From Blastobasis lacticolella (taxonomy: Eukaryota; Arthropoda; Insecta; Lepidoptera; Blastobasidae), in contig LR990044.1 in NCBI GenBank assembly GCA_905147135.1, positions 15,628,122-15,692,121 of the forward strand: a stretch of DNA of 64,000 nucleotides, given 5' to 3'. This document shows, piece after piece, positions 55,770 through 64,000 of the stretch. The notes under the pieces are model-generated. The model had not been told where the DNA came from. It made no database searches and saw only the letters and a program-made list of their open reading frames with translations. Each line of letters starts with the position of its first letter. Within the stretch, counting starts at the first letter, position 1. A program made the translations under genes and the position numbers.

Positions 55770-55970
55770 ACGGTGAGCCAAACATCGTGATGAAGCCTGA
55801 ATGTGTAATATGATGAAACCTGGTCAGGTTCCCCTGTTAATAGCGTCACGCAGGTTTGATAGCAGTCGCTCTACTGTAGTTACTTTATCTGCCAAATCCT
55901 GGATCATGGTCAAGACCGATCCCGTTACCCCTGTGCGAGAGCACAACCGGGACATTAACGCTTAGATGAA
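55770..55970 (+). repeat. tRNA-SINE family A copy, head missing
   Basis: catcgtgatgaagcctgaat, ggttcccctgttaatagcgt, agcagtcgctctactgtagt, gatcatggtcaagaccgatc and gagagcacaaccgggacatt, in reverse-complement order to 56.9 kb. An atgaagatcg tail follows. Confidence 0.75.
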
Positions 55971-56892
55971 GATCGTTTATAACTGAGTAGTTTAAAAATC
56001 AGTCTCTCATCATGTACCTGTGGTTTTCCACAAGTCCAGCAGTGGACTGTTATTGGGATGACAACGATAGAAATGATGAGTTTTGCACGTAACTATCCAG
56101 CTCCATATAACCAGTTTTATGGAACGCTAAAATTTATATTCGGTTGAAAAATCGAACCAACCAGCGGCCTTGTTTACTGGGAAAACAACTAATCTAACCA
56201 TTACACTGACGAGGGTCTCTGTCCACACTGTGCATTAAGTACAGTGGATAAAAGCAAACATATATCACGGGTAGTTAACTGTGTCTGACGTTTCCGCGGA
56301 AACTTTTGCTCTACTCAAGTCGCAGTGTTTTTTCCCCCTCAGTTACAAGTGTGCCTACTGTTTTAAGGAGGTTTAATGTCCTTACGTTTCACGGCATCAC
56401 GCGTATTTGGCCGCAGACGTGTCGTTTGGGGTGTTGTACTGGTCTATGTAGTTAGAACGTTTTATTAGTAGAGATACTTAGAGATACTGTCGGAATGTAT
56501 AGTTCAAGTTGGCTCTTACGTGCCGACGAAGCACTTCATTTTCAATACGAAGTGTAATACCTACTACCAAAATTAGTTCGTTGGAAAACACATAATTCTG
56601 CTCACAAACGTATCTACACGTTTTCGGTCTACAAAGTTATGAACGGATTCGTTCTTTTCACTCATAACCTCTAAACGGTGCGAGAAGTTACTTTCTAACA
56701 TATAAAAGAGTATACAATTTTGCGTCTAATGAGTACTAAAACTTAATAATTATCGGTCAAGAGATATTGTAGAATACTATGTTCAACAGTGTATGAATAT
56801 TTATAGACATTAGTTACCTATTGCGAGACCCTTAAATAATAACCGTGATAGGAACGGATACTACGGATACAACATTCACGGATAGTATATAT
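55971..56892. other. no gene; family B tail fragment at ~56,025-56,060
   Basis: cacaagtccagcagtggact then gttattgggatga is the tail block of family B-type repeats. Otherwise unassigned. Confidence 0.35.
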
Positions 56893-56908
56893 TCCAGCCT
56901 GCCAGATA
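56893..56908. repeat. SINE target-site duplication, left
   Basis: tccagcctgccagata, repeated exactly at 57212-57227 across the SINE. Confidence 0.85.
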
Positions 56909-57211
56909 AAAAAAAATCATCTTGGCGTTAATGTCCCGGTTGTGCTCTCGCGCCGTGACCATGATCCAGGATTTGACCTCCATGACCCTGCTACCAGGGG
57001 AACCTGGCCAGATTGGATCATGGTTACACATCCAGTCGCCTAAATGTGCAGGTTTAATCACGATGTTTTTCCTCACCGTAAGAGCATCGGTTAGTATTCA
57101 ACTAATGTACATAACTCAGAATCAGTCATTGGTACATTGCCGGAGCGGAATTCGAACCCGGGACCTCTGGCTTACGAGTCGGATACTCTAACCGCTAGGC
57201 CACCGATGCTC
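56909..57211 (-). mobile_element. full-length tRNA-derived SINE (family A)
   Basis: Read on the minus strand: head GAGCATCGGTGGCCTAGCGG with box A TGGCCTAGCGGTTAGAG, box B GGGTTCGAATTCC, then a roughly 220-bp body and a tail CATGATGATTTTTTTT-like (on plus, aaaaaaaaatcatcttgg). A perfect 16-bp target duplication flanks it, so it moved by target-primed reverse transcription using a LINE machinery. It is the reference for nine or ten other copies in this window. Confidence 0.88.
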
Positions 57212-57227
57212 TCCAGCCTGCCAGATA
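57212..57227. repeat. SINE target-site duplication, right
   Basis: tccagcctgccagata, the exact partner of 56893-56908. Confidence 0.85.
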
Positions 57228-57384
57228 CCACGGTATAATACCTAGGCAATAACTTATCAAGTTTTGAGATGCTCTGAATATAAAAATGGAAGGCTGTATT
57301 AGATACATGTTTTAAAAAGCAATTTATGTTTACATGGTACGAGTATGAAACTAGGTTGCTTCCTCTGTCTACACAGTAAGTAAG

Positions 57385-57558
57385 CTCAGATCATTTAAAC
57401 TACGCAACGAATTTTTATCCGGTTTTCAACAATAGATAGAGCGATTCAAGAGGAAAGTTTATACGCATGAATAAGTAGTGTAAAGTCGGTAAAGGGTTGG
57501 CGTAGGATAGGGGTAGGGGTAAAACGCCACGCAAGAGAAGTCGCACCTGGTCCACTAG
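57385..57558 (+). mobile_element. non-autonomous Helitron, 5' end degraded
   Basis: aaactacgcaacgaattttt, ccggttttcaacaatagata and gagcgattcaagaggaaagt match the large Helitron's 5' subterminal block. The end is aagtcgcacctggtccactag at about 57,538-57,558, split as aagtcgcacctgg then tccactag, before a T. A gataggggtaggggta tract lies inside. The start is not a clean TC. Confidence 0.65.
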
Positions 57559-59282
57559 TATAAAAATAAAACTCAACAAGCCACTGCAATCCGTATATGT
57601 AGTTCGTTGGTCTTCTTACAACTTCAATTCAACAGTCTACGGATTATCCGCAGTTACTGCTGTTTGCGGGAATCCTTCTTTGATCAACTTTGATCAACAT
57701 CTTTGATCAATTTCACCTCTTTTATGACAAAATATGTTGCGAGATATGGAGATGGATCTTGTAATGCTGACTATACTCATTGTAAACTTATTCAATAATA
57801 CAAAAAATTACAACATTATAAAACGTTCGCAAAGCGTTATAGTAAAATGTTATAAACATTGTTTTTCTTTTTATTGAGGCGAATGTTTTTCATTATTGAG
57901 GCGAATACCTCAAGTTTTATTTATAAATAAATAAATTGTTTTAGAACATATAATATAGGCTTGTTCCATTTTTTGTTTGGGAGCATCTCAATAAATATTG
58001 AGTAATTTACGTACATATAATCAAATTTTGTGTTCGGCGAATTTGTTCTTGCGATCTGTTTCCACCTCTACTATCTAATAACAAAATCTTCCAAACTGTC
58101 CACTATGAACCATCAAAAAAGAAATTCAACCGCCTGTAACGTTCTGTTTTGAAAATAAACATTCCCCATTTCTGCTATTATTTTTTCAAAGGGTAGTCAA
58201 ACAGAAAACCTCATCTGTTATATTTTTACTACAGCACCCAACATTAAATTAAATTCAAAGAACCAAACATTAAAACCTTAATCAAGTCTCCCAGCTTCAA
58301 AACGAAAGACATAAAGGCTGATAAATTAAAAACCTCGGATTAAATTAAATCTTTGAAAAATATATGAAGCTTTCACAGTTTATAGAAATAAAAACGTCTA
58401 ATCCCATTTTTTATAAAGTGTTTTTATTTTCAGGTAAATTCCCGTCGTGATGGGTGTTTTGCGTGAGTGTCTGTACTAAATCCGTGTAAACATTTCTTAA
58501 AAGCTTTACTCCACAATTTCTCTTTAGTGAGGTAATAAGAATGTCGTCTTGTGGGTTCTTAAGGGCTCTAAGTGGGCACAGATATGTTTAAAAATTATTG
58601 TAAGGATTGTTTTTGAAGGTATAAATTGTAAAACTTGCATATTTATTATATTCGCAGTAAGTAATGACTTTTTAATGTTCCTTTAAAAGAATTTCAAGCT
58701 CTCCGGTTTGAAAACTCAATTGGAAAAAGCTTTTTCTTAATTTCCTAATTTGTCCCTTAGAATTAATTCCTGAATTAGAATTCATTTGCGATAATTCCTT
58801 CTTTGCGTCCCCAGATGTAATAAATTTCAACTTTTTCAGTCCAGTGATTTCGGAGAAAAGGGGCCGTGACAGATGGGGCGACAGACAGACACACCAGCGC
58901 TATAAGGCTCCCGTTAGATCTTCGGATGCCCCTTTATCAAATGGATTAGTGCACCCCAGAAACGTTGAAAGAAAGTGGTTTTTCCATTTGCTCTGTTACG
59001 AGTCATATCGTATTACTTACTTCCAGCCATTAACGGTGAGTCAAGAGTCATAACGGGATCTCGGGTGTCTTTGCCATTTCGGTGCAATAGCGAACTGGGT
59101 CAGTTTGAATCAGCATAATTACCAGAACTCCATACGAATACATTAGTTTTAATTTCCATATTTAAATGAGGGCCTCTCGCGGACATTTCAACTTAAACTG
59201 TCGACATGGCCTCCATTACATTGTGATTTTTGAGGGTTCAAATTGATTTTAGGGTTTGAAAGGAGGTTCAAGTTGGTTGGTT
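57559..59282. other. no recognised gene
   Basis: AT-rich. Small direct repeats (ctttgatcaa at ~57,680-57,710 and ttgaggcgaat at ~57,885-57,905). The 69-codon frame at 58,844 lacks a motif. Confidence 0.4.
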
Positions 59283-59395
59283 CAGAGATCTTCACAAAGG
59301 CCGCTCGTGTGCCTTCCGCATCTAGCTTGTACCAGCGACCTTTACCACGTTGTCGGTCCACCTTGTAAGAGGCCTATCCACGCTATGACTTCCGG
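59283..59395 (-). pseudogene. LINE C-terminal fragment
   Basis: aggccgctcgtgtgccttcc, gcatctagcttgtaccagcg and gtcggtccaccttgtaagag match 46,840-46,920 in order. On the minus strand the frame resembles WTDNVVKVAGTS. Short and decayed. Confidence 0.55.
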
Positions 59396-59510
59396 TATGT
59401 AGTAAGTTGCTACTTGCCTACTAAGGATTGTTTGTGACTAACATGCCTAATCATTTGTCCTCTCCCTATTTTAACTTATCATTGTTTATAACTTCATATT
59501 TTTAAATTAT

Positions 59511-59806
59511 TTAGCTGGGCGTGTGTTGGTTCGCGTAGCGTCCTACCCCTACCCTACCCTACCCCTACCCTACCCTACCTCTACGCCAATCCTACACCTA
59601 CCCTACACCTATCCTACACTTATCCTACCTACCCTACACCGAGTTTACCCCTACCTACCCGTTTTTTTCTCATCTATAAACCTTCCTCTTGAATCACTCT
59701 ATCTATTGATGAAAACCAAGTTAACATGCGTTACGTAGTTTAAAAGATTTATGCATAAATACAGACGTACAGATGGCGGGAAGCGACTTTGTAATATAGG
59801 TATAGA
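59511..59806 (-). mobile_element. non-autonomous Helitron with CCTACC minisatellite core
   Basis: The high-coordinate end reads on the minus strand TCTATACCTATATTACAAAG, then subterminal blocks shared with the large Helitron (GAGTGATTCAAGAGGAAGG). The low-coordinate end has a GC-rich potential hairpin near ttagctgggcgtgtgttggt, with TTAG in place of CTAG, so that end is diverged. The interior 59,545-59,660 is a run of ccctaccctacc variants. Confidence 0.65.
59545..59662. repeat. CCTAC(C)-type minisatellite
   Basis: About 118 bp of imperfect ccctac, ctacacct and cctatcctac units. It lies inside a Helitron and is not the insect telomere repeat CCTAA. Confidence 0.8.
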
Positions 59807-60268
59807 AAGGTATACAATAAGGTACACAATTATCTAGGTGCCGTCAAAGGCTGCCGCTACGTAATTGGATAAAGAGATTTTCTCTGATGCTCTCTAATAA
59901 AATGCTTCTTATTTTATTTGACTTGCCTGTGCGTCGACATTGATAAAATAATTGTTTACGTTGTTTTCTATCATCTCGACTCTCGTGGCTTGGTGTGCTA
60001 CGCACGTACAAATGTAGAATTTGTACAGCATAAGGTTTTTATAACAGGCAATTTTGGCAAATATATTATTTTTACAAAGATATATTCCCTGACATATTTT
60101 CCATGTTATTTAACCTGTTTACATTCTTTTGACACTAAATAGTGTCCAATAAAATGTAAACTCATTTAGCATTTATTTATTTATTTAAAACTTTATTGCA
60201 CAATAACACAATTGGCGCACTTAAAGCCATTAAGGCTTTATCTACCAAACCATTTTTTTAAATATTTA
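59807..60268. other. no recognised gene
   Basis: AT-rich. TTTA microsatellite at about 60,170-60,184. Confidence 0.35.
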
Positions 60269-60465
60269 CTAGTGGACCCGGCGCGACTTCGTTCGCGTAC
60301 AACTACTTTACTCCTACCTTCCCTTTTTTCTTTGCTTATGAACCTTCCTCTTGAATCACTCATCAAAACTTCATTAAAATCCGTTGAGTAGATTAAAAGA
60401 TCTGAAGTACATAGATACATAGCGACAGACGGCGGGAAACAACTTTGTTTTGTACTATGTATAGA
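60269..60465 (-). mobile_element. complete 197-bp non-autonomous Helitron
   Basis: The minus strand starts TCTATACATAGTACAAAACA after an A at 60466. It ends with hairpin-forming GAACGAAGTCGCGCCGGGTC then CACTAG, before a T at 60268. The subterminal 5' sequence (ggattttaatgaag, gagtgattcaagaggaagg) follows the large Helitron at 10.5 kb. Both ends and the A/T flanks are intact. Confidence 0.85.
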
Positions 60466-61928
60466 TAAAGGGAAAATTCTTTAAAGAAAATTATCATTCT
60501 ATCTACAAAGATCAAAAAACTTCTTACTGATTCAACGACGATGCCACATATACCGAGCATTAAAACTTAATTTACTCGAAATACACTAAATACACCTGCT
60601 TCGTCGTTTATCTCTTGTCCACCACTTGTATAAAAAATCGAGTCAAACAAAACGAGCTCAAAGTCCACAACAACATCAAACTCTATGTACAATCTTACCT
60701 TTCAAATCGCAGTTACGATAGATAGGCCACCTACTCGCTCGCTTTCTAATAAAGATATTATATTAAAAGCACTAGTACGACTCTCATGTTTCGCTTAGCA
60801 AATAGGCCGGGACGCCAAACAACGGGATGAAAGAAGTCTCATTTGCAACGGGCGTATCACTGGCAGCGTCTAAAGGTCCCATTTGTAGCCGCGATGAGGT
60901 TGCTGAAGCTGGCGTGGGACTTGGGCACATTGAGTGCCGGGGAATGGTGTCGGTTCGTGTATACTGATTCCTGTATTGTGTTATGAGTATTTTTATGCTT
61001 AAGTCTTTTGGATTTTGTACCACCGTAGGCCCAGGCGGCGTGGTGTCCAGCTGTAGGATAGCATTCACTCCTTCTATTTACTATTGTAGTGAACATGTGT
61101 TGGCAACCACATTGTGTGATGAGTCAGGTCATACTTTGGAAGTTGATTTTTTGTGGCAAACGACGTAGGACATGCAGATAAGAAAATGGGGGCAGATCCT
61201 GTTTAATTTTTTCAACAGAACGATCTTCAACCCTTAGGTATGCTTAGCATGGAGATTATCGGAGGACACTCAAGTTCAAGGATGAACTGTTAACAAAGTA
61301 ATTGTCTGTAGAGGAACAAGGGTGTGATTGTTAATGACGGATATAACTGAGCCACGCAAGCTATATATGATTATCAATATCGATAAACTTTGTATGGAAT
61401 TACCAAATAAGATTGTCTTTACGAATCAAATTCAGAGACCGAAATAGATTGTAAAAACAAAATGGTTATTGACAACTAAAAGAAATTAATGCAACCAACT
61501 ATCAATTACAACTAAGTTGATTATTCCCTAAGAATGAAAAGCATTTATCAACGTATTTCTGCAAGGGATTTGGTGAGATTATTGGAAGGCTTCGTCGGGT
61601 ATTAAACATTTGATACCGACGAGAAGTTTCGGAAAACGTGTCAGCTAAAGAGACTTTTTTCTGATACACTGGCTCGTAAAAGATAATTCTTTGACATACA
61701 TAAACATAGAAATACAACAAAATAAAATACCAAATATCTCAATAGGGATCCATTCCCACTAACCTAACAAACACATTTACAATGTTGGATAATTTAACTT
61801 TTATAAATATTTTTAAATTGAAAATGATGAATAACAAAAATTGCGTAGAAACTATGGTATTTTTAGCTCGTTAAACGTCATTTTGATTATTCATTCAAAA
61901 TTAATTTATCTCAGCTATTCATCTCCTG
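60466..61928. other. no recognised gene
   Basis: AT-rich. Overlapping short frames at 60,784-61,168 on both strands without a domain. Confidence 0.4.
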
Positions 61929-62070
61929 GATGTGTAGTGTCCAGCAGATTAGAATCGCACCAACTCCCGAGATTGGATGTCGTAAAAGGCGACTTATGTC
62001 TTGACTAGAAAATGGGCAGCAGCGTTTTCTGACATGTATTTTAAATACTGCGATCGCCAACCATGCGATT
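61929..62070 (+). repeat. repeat family B partial copy
   Basis: gatgtgtagtgtccagcaga, gaatcgcaccaactcccgag, gaaaatgggcagcagcgttt and actgcgatcgccaacc. The 3' half (ggagattatggc…) is missing. Confidence 0.6.
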
Positions 62071-63262
62071 AATGAATATTATAATGAGAATAACAGAAGC
62101 GAAATTCAAATATTAGTTCGATGTTTGCTTAAAGTAATTGATCATCTTAATTTACTATCGTAGAGAACTGTTAAAATATTAGAAGCAAAATACGCTAACT
62201 ATACAAGTAATTGGGTAGGCGTTATCATGCTGTTTGCTTAAACAAATACTAAATCACTATTTACTTTTGTCTAGTAAAACACTTACATTAATTTTCAGTT
62301 TTCTCTCAATGTGACGCAGTCTTTAGGTAAATAATGTCCCGAATACTCGCTACTCGTGCACTGTACACGTTCCCATTTACTCCGACCATTGGAGCAAGAA
62401 TGAGTGGAAAGCCATTTGAGAATATAATATTATTTGGAAACCCGTTTCCGCTAAAATCCTCAGACGAGTGACGCTAGAGCACTCTTCAATACGTCTTGTT
62501 GGAGGCATTATTCGATAAAATATTACCAGCCTTTTCTCAATCTAAGTGGTCTTAAGACGTAATATCATAAGCTTTTAACGTTGAATTTTCAATATTTACT
62601 CGTTGAGCCAACTCTTGGGGCAATTAATGGTATTGATTCTCCACTTTCTAAGGACCGACTTGTGTAATTTTAACCTAAACAATTGTAGTACCATGCTATG
62701 AAGATATACCTTTGTTAACAACAAACTTATTATTGTTATTTGTTTAGAACTCGTAAATTTACGATTTCTCTCTGTTCGTAAGAGTGAACCGTTATTGAAA
62801 CTTGCGATCGTACTTAGACATTTGCACAGTCATACAGCGAATTTGCTGTGTCATATTTATTTTAATTATTATGAATAGATTGTCAACTATTACGTTAAAC
62901 GATTGTACATAAGTAAGAAACCCAATAAAGTCCCACAGGTGCTCGGATAAATCTATTATCAGGTTTTTGTGGCACTGAATATTTCTTGTACCAGTTCTTT
63001 TTGTATAGGAATAAAGGTAAAGCGATCCATTTCATGGCACACTTTCTATGTAAAAATATTAACTTTGAAATGCCAACTTCTGGCACCAGCACAACACGTC
63101 AGACTGTTCCAAAATCAGCGCCACCAAGGCTTTATGGCACGTCAAAGAACAATCGAGAACAACGACATAACTGACGGACGTACCGAAGCCTTACAAAACG
63201 CTGGTACAAATCGCCGTGCAATTTCCGTGGCTCTGAAACAGTAGCCGGCCGCGTCCAAACCC
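62071..63262. other. no recognised gene
   Basis: AT-rich. Frames at 62,895-63,244 on both strands are weak and without a convincing family. Confidence 0.35.
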
Positions 63263-63760
63263 ATCCTGGCATCGGACATTGACAACTTACGCTTTGCTGC
63301 AGTTATGCCGCTCTAGACACTAATAGATAGGTGTACATATATTTGGCGTTAGGGCTGACAGTGAAGATTATCTGGTGTTGATTAACAAAGCTGTTAGGAA
63401 ATAAGTAGTTTGTGTGAATAGTTGGATCAATGAAGTACAGTTGTTGGACCAATTGGTCTAATGAAGGTATTTTGATTTAGAAATTCATTTATTCTTGTGC
63501 ATCCTGTATTTTGGTATTGGACATTGATAACTTAAGCTTTGCTGCAGTTATGCCGCTTTAGACACTAATAGATAGGTGTACATATATTTGGCTTGTAAGC
63601 CTGACAGTGAAGATTATTTGGTGTAGTTTGATAAAGCTGTTAGGAAATAAGTAGTTTGTGTGTATATTGGATCAATGAAGTACACTTGTTGGACCAGTTG
63701 ATCTGTAAAGGTATTTCTAATTAGAATTTGTATGCTCTAATTTTCATTCATTCTGTATTT
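63263..63760. repeat. two-copy ~245-bp tandem repeat
   Basis: The blocks gctttgctgcagttatgccg, agacactaatagataggtgt, acatatatttggc, agctgttaggaaataagtag and ttggatcaatgaagtaca occur twice in order, offset 244-245 (for example agttatgccg at 63301 and 63546). The copies differ by scattered substitutions and small indels. It could be the edge of a satellite array or an old tandem duplication. Confidence 0.8.
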
Positions 63761-64000
63761 CGGTTTGAGCTTGACCTAGTATGGTTAAAGCCTCTAAATT
63801 AGCTTTTAAAAACATAGAAGTAACAATTTGTATAATATCGTAGAACAATCGCACAATAAAACAAAATTTTTGCAGTTGGGCGAAATGGTTATGTTAAAAA
63901 TATAACTAAATATACATAAATTCCGTTTTGACTTTCGGTACCTGGGACATTATATGACTACCAGTGAAATTTGTACCCATACAAAGTAATTTTTTTTTTT

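Noticed and set aside
59545..59662. Interstitial telomere repeat
   Set aside because: Insect telomere repeat is TTAGG/CCTAA; this is CCTACC-like and sits inside a Helitron.
63130..63243. Helix-turn-helix of a Tc1-like transposase (GRTEALQNAGTNRRAISVAL)
   Set aside because: Only about 20 residues of weak likeness, without flanking transposase sequence.
1..64000. CRISPR array, bacterial operon or prophage
   Set aside because: No regularly spaced repeats or bacterial-type gene packing; the content is that of an insect transposon-rich region.

Overview
This is a eukaryotic, AT-rich, repeat-laden stretch that looks like lepidopteran (moth or butterfly) intergenic or deep intronic DNA. The assignment is an inference. 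It rests on Helitrons of the type common in Lepidoptera (5' TC, 3' hairpin then CTAG, inserted between A and T), many copies of one tRNA-derived SINE, RTE- and Jockey/CR1-like LINE fragments, and a piggyBac relative with TTAA target duplications. I could not establish any host protein-coding gene, true tRNA, rRNA or CRISPR. The long reading frames all belong to transposons.

Layout. 1-1,060: left-edge ORF of unknown origin, two LINE C-terminal fragments and a 20-bp-stem foldback. 3,207-10,622: an essentially full-length autonomous Helitron on the minus strand (N-terminal region, Rep, Pif1-like helicase). It has a 1,355-bp internally deleted piggyBac-like element nested at a TTAA, and three further reading-frame breaks. 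11-18 kb: several MITEs, two non-autonomous Helitrons and SINE copies. 19.8-21.6 kb: a hAT-like element with other repeats nested inside. 26.5-30.2 kb: possible LTR-element 5' end, MITE, LINE fragment and an apparently perfect 849-bp tandem duplication. 31.6-33.4 kb: a 598-codon open reverse transcriptase frame from a 5'-truncated LINE, joined to unrelated repeat sequence at its start. 35-50 kb: many short LINE 3' ends, SINEs and MITEs. 53.6-54.7 kb: two more LINE fragments in opposite orientation. 56.9-57.2 kb: a full-length SINE with a 16-bp target duplication. 57.4-60.5 kb: three short non-autonomous Helitrons, one with a CCTACC-rich core. 63.26-63.76 kb: a two-copy diverged 245-bp tandem repeat.

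How the parts relate. The short Helitrons at 57.4, 59.5 and 60.3 kb share subterminal 5' sequence with the large Helitron, so such a protein may have mobilised them. The TTAA-flanked piggyBac insertion lies exactly within the Helitron frame and is a clean relative-age marker. Nothing here convinces me of a new host biological system. The points worth following are the nested transposon chronology, the perfect 849-bp duplication, the LINE frame with a chimeric start, and a CRE-containing candidate promoter near 50.8 kb.
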